From contig JAFRFB010000097.1 of the NCBI GenBank assembly GCA_017434555.1, forward strand, positions 62,001 to 126,000: 64,000 nucleotides of DNA. Direction: 5' to 3'. This DNA is from Methanobrevibacter sp. (GTDB taxonomy: Archaea; Methanobacteriota; Methanobacteria; Methanobacteriales; Methanobacteriaceae). The stretch's first letter is position 1. Each line of letters opens with the position of its first letter. The notes below the pieces were generated by a model. It had not been told where the DNA came from. It searched no databases and saw nothing but the letters and a program-made list of their open reading frames with translations. The translations under genes and the position numbers were made by a program. This document shows, one piece after another, positions 51,609 through 59,426 of this stretch.

Positions 51609-52622
51609 ATGACAGATATTATTATAGAAAAAAATAATGAAAGTTATGTTCAATTACACTGTAATGAAGAAATAAACCATGAGATAAATAATTTATTTTC
51701 AGCATTTGCGGCCGGCTATCGTTTTAACCCCAGGTATGTCAATAGACTCTGGGATGGCCGGGTTCGTGTTTATTCTCCTATTACACAGTTGCTTCCAATA
51801 GGGTTAGTTTCTAACCTTATGAAGTGGTGTGATACTAAGAAATATACGTATAAAATGGATTTTTTCGATGATTTTACTGATGAAATTGATAAGGATGAAT
51901 TAAGAGAAACTATCAATGGATATGTAAAAAAATTCGATGTAAGAGAATATCAGTTTAAGGCAGTTTATGAAGCATTAACCAATAAGAAAGGTATTTTGCT
52001 TTCTTGTACTGGTTCTGGTAAATCTTTGATGATTTATTGCATTTTCAGATATTTGCTTGAAAAGAAGAAATTGAAGCATTTATTGCTTATTGTTCCTAAT
52101 ACATCGCTCGTAGAACAGATGTATACCGACTTTATTGATTACGGTTGGGATAATATCGAAGATTCTGTTGAACTATTGTATTCTGGTAAGAAACCAACTT
52201 ATAGATTACCAGTTTTGATTTCCACTTGGCAAAGTTTACAGACACAGGATAAGAGTTTCTTCGATAAATATAATGGTATTCTTGTTGATGAATGTGTAAA
52301 TGAAAATACATTAATATTAACACCATCAGGTGAAAAACAGATTAAAGATATTAAACCAGGTGAATTAGTAATAACGTATAATGAAAAAAATAAAATATAT
52401 GAACCTAATAAAGTCTTAGAAGTTCATCAAAATCATATTAGTAGCAGAAATAAAAAAATGTTACGATTAGAATTAGAAGACGGTAAAATATTAGAATTAA
52501 CAGAAAATCATCCAGTTTTTACTACTAATAGAGGTTGGGTAAGAGCTGGAGAGTTAAATGAAAATGATGATATTGAAATTATAAATAATATAGAAACGAG
52601 TGAAGACGGTTCTAAAAAATAA
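51609..52622 (+). CDS. uvsW: UvsW helicase, N-terminal part fused to split-intein N-fragment
   Basis: 337 aa. Residues 1-228 are UvsW: FSAFAAGYRFNPRYVNRLWD and GRVRVYSPITQLLPIGLV in the N-domain, Walker A TGSGKS (134-139), motif Ia LLIVPNTSLVEQM, ISTWQSLQ and motif II start GILVDE. Residues 229-337 are an intein N-part: CVNENTLILTPSGEKQIKDI (block A) and GKILELTENHPVFTTNRGWV (block B with TENH). UvsW is a recombination/fork-regression helicase that also unwinds origin R-loops. The C-terminal part is at 53430. No late promoter; TATATTTG lies 11 bases upstream of the start. Confidence 0.92.
   Translation: MTDIIIEKNNESYVQLHCNEEINHEINNLFSAFAAGYRFNPRYVNRLWDGRVRVYSPITQLLPIGLVSNLMKWCDTKKYTYKMDFFDDFTDEIDKDELRETINGYVKKFDVREYQFKAVYEALTNKKGILLSCTGSGKSLMIYCIFRYLLEKKKLKHLLLIVPNTSLVEQMYTDFIDYGWDNIEDSVELLYSGKKPTYRLPVLISTWQSLQTQDKSFFDKYNGILVDECVNENTLILTPSGEKQIKDIKPGELVITYNEKNKIYEPNKVLEVHQNHISSRNKKMLRLELEDGKILELTENHPVFTTNRGWVRAGELNENDDIEIINNIETSEDGSKK
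52293..52619 (+). other. Split-intein N-fragment within UvsW
   Basis: 109 codons beginning with Cys229 in the DExH motif of UvsW. Blocks A and B are intact; there is no endonuclease domain in the frame. After the stop at 52622 the leader of a free-standing endonuclease gene begins. The partner C-fragment is at 53430-53534. Confidence 0.92.
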
Positions 52623-52634
52623 GTTTTATTTTAT

Positions 52635-52706
52635 AAATTGTAAAGGATATATCTGTTCTTCACTTTAGGATATATTCTTTACAATTTTTTTAAATAGGAG
52701 TGAAGA
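52635..52706 (+). promoter_or_regulatory. Endonuclease leader with SD-sequestering pseudoknot potential
   Basis: AAATTGTAAAG..ATATAT (52635-52652) pairs with ATATAT.CTTTACAATTT (52670-52687). The loop contains TCTTCACT (52657-52664), an exact complement of AGTGAAGA (52699-52706), which overlaps the SD AGGAG. Two extra G-U pairs would close over GG of the SD. A weak late core TATAAATT lies at 52632. Confidence 0.55.
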
Positions 52707-52709
52707 CCT

Positions 52710-53426
52710 ATGCCAAATAAAATATGTAAATATTGTAATACAGAATTTAATACGTGGCAAGCTAGAGTTGCACATGAAAATTTTTGTAAAGATAATCCAA
52801 ATAAATTAGAAAGTTATTTAACTACATATAGAAAAGAACATTCAGCTTGGAATAAAGGATTAAAAGGAAAAAGTGGTGTTCATGGCTGGTGTTATGGAAA
52901 AAATAAAGATAATGATGAAAGATTAATGAAGTTATCTTTAGAAAGAATGGGTGATAATAATCCAAGTTCTTATAAAAATAGACCAGATAGAAGTTTAGAT
53001 ATTAAAAAACAATCAGAAACAATGAAAAGAAAAATTTTGGATGGAACCTTTACACCAAATACTGAAAATAGATTATGTCATAAATTATTTGTATATGATA
53101 ATAAAAAATTTAGAAGTAGTTGGGAAGTTGTTTTTTATTATTTTCATAAAGATTTTGAGTATGAAACAAAAAGAATTAAATATACATTAAATAATAAAGA
53201 ACATATTTATATATCAGATTTTTATGATCCTATAACAAATACAATTTATGAAATTAAACCTGATAGAATGATGTATAATATACAAAAAGAAAAATATGAA
53301 ATAATTAAAAACGAATGTATAAATCAAGGATATAATTTTATTCATTGTGGTGATACTTGGAAAAATTCTATTATTTTAGAAAATACAGATATTAATGAAG
53401 AAATTATAAAAAAGTTTAATAATTAA
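52710..53426 (+). CDS. Homing endonuclease between UvsW halves, PD-(D/E)xK type
   Basis: 238 aa. N-terminal zinc finger CKYCNTEFNTWQARVAHENFC, then a NUMOD3-like stretch (HSAWNKGLKGKSG), a central basic region, and the nuclease core SSWEVVFYYF, then EHIYISDFYDP and IYEIKPD (D...ExK). It sits exactly where the split intein is opened and carries no intein part of its own, so it presumably cuts intein-less uvsW alleles and spreads the whole cassette. This is the arrangement called fractured genes in environmental phage DNA (split intein plus free-standing endonuclease). AGGAG at a good distance from the ATG. Confidence 0.8.
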   Translation: MPNKICKYCNTEFNTWQARVAHENFCKDNPNKLESYLTTYRKEHSAWNKGLKGKSGVHGWCYGKNKDNDERLMKLSLERMGDNNPSSYKNRPDRSLDIKKQSETMKRKILDGTFTPNTENRLCHKLFVYDNKKFRSSWEVVFYYFHKDFEYETKRIKYTLNNKEHIYISDFYDPITNTIYEIKPDRMMYNIQKEKYEIIKNECINQGYNFIHCGDTWKNSIILENTDINEEIIKKFNN

Positions 53427-53429
53427 ATT

Positions 53430-53534
53430 ATGAAAATTAAAAAAATTACAGAAATAGAAAAACCAGAAATTGTATATAATCTTTCAGTAGAAAATAATGA
53501 AAATTATATTGCAAATGGAATAGTAGTGCATAAT
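53430..53534 (+). other. Split-intein C-fragment within UvsW
   Basis: 35 codons with the sequence pattern YNLSVENNENYIANGIVVHN before Cys. Size and pattern fit canonical split-intein C-parts; together with the N-fragment (109 aa) the intein is about 144 aa, a mini-intein. Confidence 0.92.
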
Positions 53535-54332
53535 TGTCAGCAGTCAAAAGCAAACGTTCTTTCTAAAATTTTGAAAGCTTCATTCAATGCAGAATATAAG
53601 ATAGGAACTACTGGTACTTTACCTAAGGAATTATCTGACCAGTTGGTTATTAATTCTGTTATTGGTAACGTTATTTTCGAATTGAAATCCTCTCAGCTTA
53701 TCGATGAAGGATATTTGGCTAAAATGTCTGTTGCTGGTATTTTCTTAAAATATCCAGATGAATTTATTGCAGAAAATAAGAATAGAACATATCAAGAAGA
53801 AGTAAAGATGGTCGAGGAATATGAGAATAGAAATGATGTTCTCAAGTTTATTATTGACCATTCGAAACCTACTGACAATATGCTCGTTTTATTAACTCAT
53901 AAAGCACATTTACAGTCTACTATTGAGTATTTGAAGAAGTTATATCCTGATAGAAATGTAAGCGAAATTAGTGGTGATATTAAGACTAAGACTAGAGAAA
54001 ATATTAGAACTGGAATTGAAAATGAAGAAGGTTCGATAATTGTTGCTACTTATAAAACTATGGCAGCAGGTGTCAATATTCCGAAATTACACAGTGTCGT
54101 TCTTTATTCTAATAGTAAATCCAGAATCCAAGTTTTACAGTCTATTGGTAGAGGATTGAGACTTCATAAGACTAAAAATAAGGTCATTATTTACGATATT
54201 ATTGACGATTTAAGTTATAAAACAAGAACTGGAAAAACCAAGAAAAATTATTGTATGCAACATTACGATGAAAGATTGGAGTTCTATAAAGAACAGAATT
54301 TCCCGGTAATTACGATAAATCGCAACATTTAA
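53430..54332 (+). CDS. uvsW: UvsW helicase, C-terminal part preceded by split-intein C-fragment
   Basis: 300 aa. Residues 1-35 (KIKKITEIEKPEIVYNLSVE, then NNENYIANGIVVHN) are an intein C-part with block F and the terminal HN. Cys36 is the +1 nucleophile and starts the C-extein CQQSKANVLSKILKASF. Extein motifs: GTTGTLPKE (motif III), LVLLTHKAHLQSTI (IV), SIIVATYKTMAAGVNIPKL (V) and SIGRGLRLHKTKNKV (VI). Spliced, UvsW would be about 493 aa (T4: 503) with motif II DECQ. The start is 4 bases after the endonuclease stop, no clear SD, likely coupled. Confidence 0.92.
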   Translation: MKIKKITEIEKPEIVYNLSVENNENYIANGIVVHNCQQSKANVLSKILKASFNAEYKIGTTGTLPKELSDQLVINSVIGNVIFELKSSQLIDEGYLAKMSVAGIFLKYPDEFIAENKNRTYQEEVKMVEEYENRNDVLKFIIDHSKPTDNMLVLLTHKAHLQSTIEYLKKLYPDRNVSEISGDIKTKTRENIRTGIENEEGSIIVATYKTMAAGVNIPKLHSVVLYSNSKSRIQVLQSIGRGLRLHKTKNKVIIYDIIDDLSYKTRTGKTKKNYCMQHYDERLEFYKEQNFPVITINRNI

Positions 54333-54333
54333 A

Positions 54334-54341
54334 TATAAATA
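54334..54341 (+). promoter_or_regulatory. Late promoter for membrane-anchored basic protein
   Basis: TATAAATA 40 bases before the ATG at 54382; GTGAGG lies in the leader. Confidence 0.55.
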
Positions 54342-54381
54342 TCATACACACAAACGTATAAACAAAAGTGAGGAATAAAAA

Positions 54382-55014
54382 ATGAACTATCTATATATTG
54401 GCATTCTATCAATTGCCGCAATAATAATTGGCTTGGGTATCAAGCTTGCAATCACAAAAGCAAACATTAAGAAAAAGAAGGAACTTGCAGCAAAACGTAA
54501 GGAACTTCTTGCAAAGCGTGACCATGAAATCATGGAAGACACAGCTAAGATTCTTGAAAAGTTCCCGCCTGCAAATGGTCCAGATCCTATTAAGGAACCA
54601 GACTATGATAACCAGTATACTTCTGAAAATTCAGAACCGTTGGTTATTGCAGAAAAGGATGAACTTACTGAACTTTCTGAAAAGCTTGATGAAGTCGATA
54701 CTCATGGTAATGTTATTTCAGCTGCAACCGATAAACTTGGAATCATCGCATCTAAGCCAATTCCGGTTGAAGGTGTTATTGATGAAGAATCCTTGAAGAC
54801 AATCGGTGAAGCAGTCGCAGCACTTGAACCTAAGAAGACTAGAAAGAAGACAACTAAGAAGGCTACAAAGAAGCCTGCCAAGAAACCAGCTAAGAAAGCA
54901 ACTCCTAAGAAGGCAGTTAAGCCAGTAAAGGCTAAGGATATTGGTATTACAGTTGTTGAAGAACCAGTCAAGCCAAAACGTAAATACACTAAGAAAGCAA
55001 AGGTAACTGAATAA
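54382..55014 (+). CDS. Membrane-anchored protein with histone H1-like tail
   Basis: 210 aa. Residues 3-24 (YLYIGILSIAAIIIGLGIKL) form one transmembrane helix; the next 25 residues are a basic amphipathic coil (KKKKELAAKRKELLAKR). The middle is acidic. Residues ~150-205 are a run of KK/PAKK/TKK repeats (KKTTKKATKKPAKKPAKK), like the tails of bacterial H1-type histones, which bind DNA nonspecifically. It could tether DNA or a replication complex to the membrane. No family match is recognised. Confidence 0.55.
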   Translation: MNYLYIGILSIAAIIIGLGIKLAITKANIKKKKELAAKRKELLAKRDHEIMEDTAKILEKFPPANGPDPIKEPDYDNQYTSENSEPLVIAEKDELTELSEKLDEVDTHGNVISAATDKLGIIASKPIPVEGVIDEESLKTIGEAVAALEPKKTRKKTTKKATKKPAKKPAKKATPKKAVKPVKAKDIGITVVEEPVKPKRKYTKKAKVTE

Positions 55015-55040
55015 ATTTAATAAATAGAGGACAGGCATTC

Positions 55041-55138
55041 TTTTGATCTCATGCTTGATAAAAATTGGCGTTTTTATCTAACTCTATTATAAATATTATA
55101 AATGAACGCCAATTCATTTAAAAATTAGGAGATCAAAA
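55041..55138 (+). promoter_or_regulatory. Endonuclease leader: SD sequestered by distant arm, late promoter in the loop
   Basis: TTTTGATCTC (55041-55050) is the exact complement of GAGATCAAAA (55129-55138), which covers the SD and the bases up to the ATG. Inside, AATTGGCGTT (55063-55072) pairs exactly with AACGCCAATT (55105-55114). Between these inner arms lies TATAAATA (55088-55095). A transcript starting there lacks both 5' arms and frees the SD. Confidence 0.7.
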
Positions 55139-56215
55139 ATGTTAGAATGTAAAATTTGTAACAATAATTATAAAAATTATATTGCATTAGCTAAGCATAT
55201 TAGAATTACTCATAATATTTCTTCACAAGAATATTATGATTTATTTTTTAAACAAGAAAATGATGGTAAATGTGAAATTTGTGGTAAATTAACAAAATTT
55301 AGAAGATTATCTAATGGATATAATAAATTTTGTTCAAATAAATGTGCTGGACAATCTGAATTAATAAAAGAAAAAATAAAAGAAACTTGTTTAAAAAAAT
55401 ACGGAACTGATAATTATTCTAAAACGAATGAATATTTAGTAAAACGAAAAGAAACATCATTAGAAAAATATGGTTTAGAAGATTATTCTAAAACGAATGA
55501 ATTTAAAGAAAGATTAAAAACTACATGTTTAGAAAAATATGGAGTTACTAGTTATACAAAAACAGATGAATGTAAAGAAAAAATAAAAGAAACTTCAATT
55601 AAAAAATATAATGCAAATCATTACTCAGAATCTATAGAATATAGTAAAAAACGTAAATCTGCTACAAGTAAAAAATATGAAAAAATATTAAATGATAAAA
55701 AATTAGGAAAAATAAATTTACATAATAAATATTTTGTAAATTATCATTGTAATATATGTAATAATGATTGTATAATTAATTTTAATACATTTAGAGCAAG
55801 ATTATTATACTGTAATACAAATCCTTGTTTAATATGTAATCCATTAGAAAAACAATATTCGGAAAAAGAAAAAGAAATATTAAAATATATAAAATCCTTT
55901 TATATAGAAGATATTATTGAAAATGATAAAAATGTACTTAATGGATTAGAATTAGATATTTATATACCTAAATTAAAAATAGGAATAGAATTTGATGGAA
56001 CATATTGGCATGCAGATAAACGTTTTTACAAAAAAGATGATAAAATAAATTTTAAGTATACTGCTGAAGAAATATGGAAACATGATGCATATAAAGATTA
56101 TTTATGTGAAAATAAAAATATAAAATTAATTCGTATAAAAGAGTATGATTATGATATAAATAAAAATGAAATATTTAAAAAATTAAGAAATATTATAGAT
56201 GAGGTTAATAAATGA
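55139..56215 (+). CDS. Free-standing homing endonuclease, Vsr/EDxHD-like, with zinc fingers and helix repeats
   Basis: 358 aa. Residues 3-32: finger CKICNNNYKNYIALAKHIRI then TH. Residues ~43-70: CEICGKLTK...CSNKC. Residues ~78-175: four copies of a ~24-residue module, T.L.KYG...YSKT.E. Residues ~195-240: another zinc group (CNICNND...CLIC). Residues ~245-345: nuclease LELDIYIPKLKIGIEFDGTYWHAD, KHDAYKDYLC and IRIKEYD, as in Vsr-type very-short-patch-like phage homing enzymes. Codons are extremely A/T-biased. The stop overlaps the next ATG by 4 bases. Confidence 0.75.
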   Translation: MLECKICNNNYKNYIALAKHIRITHNISSQEYYDLFFKQENDGKCEICGKLTKFRRLSNGYNKFCSNKCAGQSELIKEKIKETCLKKYGTDNYSKTNEYLVKRKETSLEKYGLEDYSKTNEFKERLKTTCLEKYGVTSYTKTDECKEKIKETSIKKYNANHYSESIEYSKKRKSATSKKYEKILNDKKLGKINLHNKYFVNYHCNICNNDCIINFNTFRARLLYCNTNPCLICNPLEKQYSEKEKEILKYIKSFYIEDIIENDKNVLNGLELDIYIPKLKIGIEFDGTYWHADKRFYKKDDKINFKYTAEEIWKHDAYKDYLCENKNIKLIRIKEYDYDINKNEIFKKLRNIIDEVNK

Positions 56216-56619
56216 GTGAAATAAATGAAATGCAATGTCCTATATGTAATAAAATATTTACTAATGGTAGACAACGTGCTAGTCATTTTTGGAATTTACA
56301 TAAAATTAAATACTCTGAATATGTAGCAGGTAATTCTGCAATTAATAACGTTATTGATGAAATGAATAAGCCAGATGTTGCAGTTCAGCAACCACAGGTT
56401 ATTCAAGAATCTAAGACAACAAAGCCTGCAGAAGCATTGTTCCAGCCAGCTCAGATTACCGAAGCTAAGGAATTTGTCAATGAAGCTCCAGCAGCAATTA
56501 TTGACAGAGAACTTATGAAGGAAGCTGAACGTAAGGACACAGATTTTGTTCAGACTGTCAGAAATCCGTATAAGGATTTGTATAATGATGGTGGTCAGGT
56601 TCTTAATGAATGGCTTTAA
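56212..56619 (+). CDS. Zinc-finger protein, chimeric in composition
   Basis: 135 aa. Residues 8-40 (CPICNKIFTNGRQRASHFWN, then LHKIKYSEYVAG) match the finger that opens the endonucleases at 55139 and 62866, and use their A/T-ending codons. From about residue 41 on (NSAINNVIDEMNKPDVAVQQ and so on) codon use switches to the AAG/GCA/GTT style of the replication genes, and the protein is a low-complexity Pro/Gln/Glu region with a conserved-looking end (RKDTDFVQTVRNPYKDLYND). The first part may have been exchanged during endonuclease insertion. Function unknown. Confidence 0.55.
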   Translation: MSEINEMQCPICNKIFTNGRQRASHFWNLHKIKYSEYVAGNSAINNVIDEMNKPDVAVQQPQVIQESKTTKPAEALFQPAQITEAKEFVNEAPAAIIDRELMKEAERKDTDFVQTVRNPYKDLYNDGGQVLNEWL

Positions 56620-56641
56620 AAATTAAATAAAAAATACAAAT

Positions 56642-56675
56642 AAATGTTTCCAAACGTAAAAATTTGGAAACATTT
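56642..56675 (+). terminator. Terminator upstream of uvsX
   Basis: AAATGTTTCCAA / TTGGAAACATTT stem running into TTCTATATTTA, a promoter-like box at 56679-56686. Confidence 0.75.
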
Positions 56676-56678
56676 TTC

Positions 56679-56698
56679 TATATTTACTTATATAAATA
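56679..56698 (+). promoter_or_regulatory. Overlapping promoter candidates for uvsX
   Basis: TATATTTA (56679-56686; middle/early candidate shared with gp41 and gp32 leaders) and TATAAATA (56691-56698; late type). The ~95-base leader holds TTGATAA (56705) that can pair with TTATCAA (56743 or 56750). Confidence 0.4.
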
Positions 56699-56794
56699 AA
56701 CTAGTTGATAATAATAAAATGATGAAGATTGGGCGTGGATTTTTATCAATTATCAATGGAAAGCGCATGACGATGAATAATAAGGAAAATAAAT

Positions 56795-57925
56795 ATGGCA
56801 AATAAATTACTTGCGAAGATGAAGAAGGATAAGGCTTTTGTAGATTTGTTAACTACAGAAAAGAAGCCGATTGAATGGTTAAGCACCAACTGTATCTCAG
56901 TAAACTTATTGCTTTCTGGTAAAATCAGAGGCGGTATTAAGAAAGGCTCAATTAGTATGATTGCAGCAGGTTCTGGCTGGGGTAAATCTATGATTGGTTA
57001 TGCGGTTCTCAAGTCCGCTCAGGATTCTGGTATGAACTGCTTTATTATCGACACAGAAAACAGTGTCAACTATGAATTGCTTACAAAACTTGGTATTGAT
57101 ATGAAGGAAGTTGGTGTTTTCGGTCCGACAAACCTTATTCCAGCAATTAAGCAATTTATTATTAAGCTGGCTGATGGTCAGACTTTAGAAGAAAGACGTA
57201 ATACCTTTATTTTGTTTGACTCTTGGGGTCCACTTGTTACCCAACAGTCTGTTGATAAAGGTGCAGAAGGTAGTTCCGCCGCTGATATGGGTAGCACTCC
57301 AAGATTCAAGAATGAACTTGCTAACCATTTACTTGGTGCTGGTTTTACTACTCTTGTTATGAACCACGTCTATGCTTCTCTCGAAATGTATGGTGATCCG
57401 TATAAGATTCCAGGTGGTATGAGACTTATCTTTAATGCTGATTCCATTATGCTTGGTTCTAGTGCTAAGAAAGAAAAGGACAAGGAAAAGAACATTCTCG
57501 GTAAGATTATTACTGCAGGTGTTGCAAAGGGTCGTTCTGCTAAGGAATTCGTTAAGACACAATATCTTATCTTGCATGCTGGTGGTATTTCTCCATATTA
57601 CGGTTTGCTTGATGAAGCCATGGAATCTGGTTGTGTCTTCAAGCCGAAGCCAGGATATTATGCTAGAACTGATTATGATGTCGATAAGGAAACTGGCGAA
57701 GTCATTAAGCAGTGGAGAGAAACAGAACTTTATTGTGCACAATTCTGGATTCCATTATACAAGGATGAAAAGTTCAGACATTATGTAGAAAATAAGTTCG
57801 CATTCGAAGATCAGGTTCTTATTTCTTCTAACCAGGACGTCATGAAGATGCTTAATGGTGAACAGGAAATCGTCGATGATGCTCCAGAAATTATTGATTC
57901 TGAAGAGTATGAAGACGAAGAATAA
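56795..57925 (+). CDS. uvsX: UvsX RecA-like recombinase
   Basis: 376 aa (T4 UvsX is 391 aa). Walker A AAGSGWGKS (57-65), NCFIIDTENSVNYELLTKLG, the Walker B strand TFILFDSWGPL, and the L2-like region VMNHVYASLEMYGDPYKIPG, GMRLIFNADSIMLG are all typical of T4-like UvsX. The enzyme forms presynaptic filaments on ssDNA with UvsY help and gp32 displacement. The acidic tail (DDAPEIIDSEEYEDEE) is also usual. AAGG precedes the ATG. gp41 follows, so recombination and replication are grouped. Confidence 0.93.
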   Translation: MANKLLAKMKKDKAFVDLLTTEKKPIEWLSTNCISVNLLLSGKIRGGIKKGSISMIAAGSGWGKSMIGYAVLKSAQDSGMNCFIIDTENSVNYELLTKLGIDMKEVGVFGPTNLIPAIKQFIIKLADGQTLEERRNTFILFDSWGPLVTQQSVDKGAEGSSAADMGSTPRFKNELANHLLGAGFTTLVMNHVYASLEMYGDPYKIPGGMRLIFNADSIMLGSSAKKEKDKEKNILGKIITAGVAKGRSAKEFVKTQYLILHAGGISPYYGLLDEAMESGCVFKPKPGYYARTDYDVDKETGEVIKQWRETELYCAQFWIPLYKDEKFRHYVENKFAFEDQVLISSNQDVMKMLNGEQEIVDDAPEIIDSEEYEDEE

Positions 57926-57947
57926 GAAAAAATCTAAATAAAAATTA

Positions 57948-57975
57948 AAGGTAACTGTCACAAGTTACCTTTTTT
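57948..57975 (+). terminator. Terminator between uvsX and gp41
   Basis: AAGGTAACT / AGTTACCTT stem plus T6; TATATTTG follows at 57977. Confidence 0.85.
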
Positions 57976-57976
57976 C

Positions 57977-57984
57977 TATATTTG
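57977..57984 (+). promoter_or_regulatory. Early/middle promoter box for gp41
   Basis: TATATTTG in the shared context TTTCTATATTT(G/A). The ~50-base leader has TTATCC (58002) pairing with GGATAA (58020), next to the AAAGG ribosome-binding site. Confidence 0.4.
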
Positions 57985-58034
57985 CATAAAAATGATTACG
58001 ATTATCCTGGTATATATAAGGATAAAGGTAAAAA

Positions 58035-59414
58035 ATGACTGATATTGAATTTGAACAAATAATTATTAAGACAATTTATGCAAATCCCGAAGTTTCTGGT
58101 AAGATAATTCCAGAACTTGATACTGGTTGGTTCACAAATGTTGACCACAAATACATCGTTAATGCCATTTTGGAATATAATTCTAAGTTTTCTGCAGTTC
58201 CTAATGCGATTGAAGTTAAAAGACTTTTGTCTGACCAGAGAACAGTAGATGAATTCGAAAAGTGTATGTCTATTAACGATGAAGACGTTAATACTCCATA
58301 TATTCTTGATGAAATTCAGAATTTCATTAGAAAACGTTTAGGTAGACAAGTATGTATGGATTATAACGAATATTGTTCTACAGGTAAGTCTAAAGGCAGT
58401 TTTGCTGATGAAATGGCTTATGCTGAAACATTTACGTTTGATACTAAGGTTGGTTTCTCATTCTTCGAAGAACCAGAAGTAATCTTTAATGACATTATTA
58501 CGAATGAAAGATTATATCCTACTGGTTGTAGAGCAATTGATGAAATGATTGGTGGTGGTTTACATCCTAAGTCTATTTCTTTGATTATGGCTCCTACCAA
58601 CGTTGGTAAAACTTTGTTTATGTGTTCTATTGCATCTGCATTATTACTTGCAGGTTTGAGAGTTCTTTATGTTTCATTCGAAGACTCTGAAGTTAAGATT
58701 GGTCAGAGAATTATGCAGAATTTGTTTGATATTAACCAAACAGAACTTAGAGCTTTGTCTAAGGATGCATATAAGAAGCTTTGGATGAAGAATACACAAC
58801 AGATTGGTCATAATAAGCTTGTTATTAAGGAATATTCAGAAGGTTGTATTAATGCACTTGCATTGAAGGCATTGATTAGAGAACTTAGAGACAAGCGTGG
58901 TTTCGTTCCTGATGTATTGATTGTTGACTATATCGGATGTATGATTCCTAATGGACGACCAAATGCAAATGAAAATGATAACTCCAAGTTAAGAGAAATT
59001 TGTGCACAGGTTAGAAGTATCGGTATGGAAATGGATATTCCGGTTCTTTCTGCAGCACAGTCTAACAGAGGTGGTTATGGTAAGGGTGAAATTGGACTTG
59101 ATGATGCAGCTGACTCTTTCGGCCAGACAATGAAGGCAGACGTTATCTTTGGTGTTACACAGTCTCCAGAACTTAAGGAAGGAAGTATGTATTTGGTCAA
59201 GCTTTTGAAGACCAGATATGGTCAACCAAAGTGTCCGTTAGCTACGATTGGTGTCGATATTGGTAAGCAACGTATTTTTGACTTGAAGACATTTAATAAT
59301 GCTGCAGTTCCAACACAAGGTGCCAATATATTTAATCAACCACAAGAGCAACAGTCTGTTTCTGCTTCTAATATTGAAGTAACGCAGAATAATTTAAACA
59401 CTTTTGAATTTTAA
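58035..59414 (+). CDS. 41: Replicative DNA helicase gp41 (DnaB-like)
   Basis: 459 aa (T4 gp41 is 475 aa). A helical N-domain (1-150) is followed by the RecA-like motor: Walker A APTNVGKT (186-193), RVLYVSFEDSE (H1a), DVLIVDYIGCM (Walker B), PVLSAAQSNRGGYG (sensor loop) and DSFGQTMKADVIFGVTQS (H4-like). gp41 hexamers move 5' to 3' on the lagging strand and recruit primase. No intein is present, unlike the gp41 helicases split in some environmental phages. The next gene begins 12 bases downstream. Confidence 0.93.
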   Translation: MTDIEFEQIIIKTIYANPEVSGKIIPELDTGWFTNVDHKYIVNAILEYNSKFSAVPNAIEVKRLLSDQRTVDEFEKCMSINDEDVNTPYILDEIQNFIRKRLGRQVCMDYNEYCSTGKSKGSFADEMAYAETFTFDTKVGFSFFEEPEVIFNDIITNERLYPTGCRAIDEMIGGGLHPKSISLIMAPTNVGKTLFMCSIASALLLAGLRVLYVSFEDSEVKIGQRIMQNLFDINQTELRALSKDAYKKLWMKNTQQIGHNKLVIKEYSEGCINALALKALIRELRDKRGFVPDVLIVDYIGCMIPNGRPNANENDNSKLREICAQVRSIGMEMDIPVLSAAQSNRGGYGKGEIGLDDAADSFGQTMKADVIFGVTQSPELKEGSMYLVKLLKTRYGQPKCPLATIGVDIGKQRIFDLKTFNNAAVPTQGANIFNQPQEQQSVSASNIEVTQNNLNTFEF

Positions 59415-59426
59415 TGAAGGTAACTT

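Noticed and set aside
58035-59414. Checked gp41 and uvsX for inteins, because related environmental helicases are often split.
   Set aside because: All motor motifs are continuous and no intein blocks or internal stops are present.
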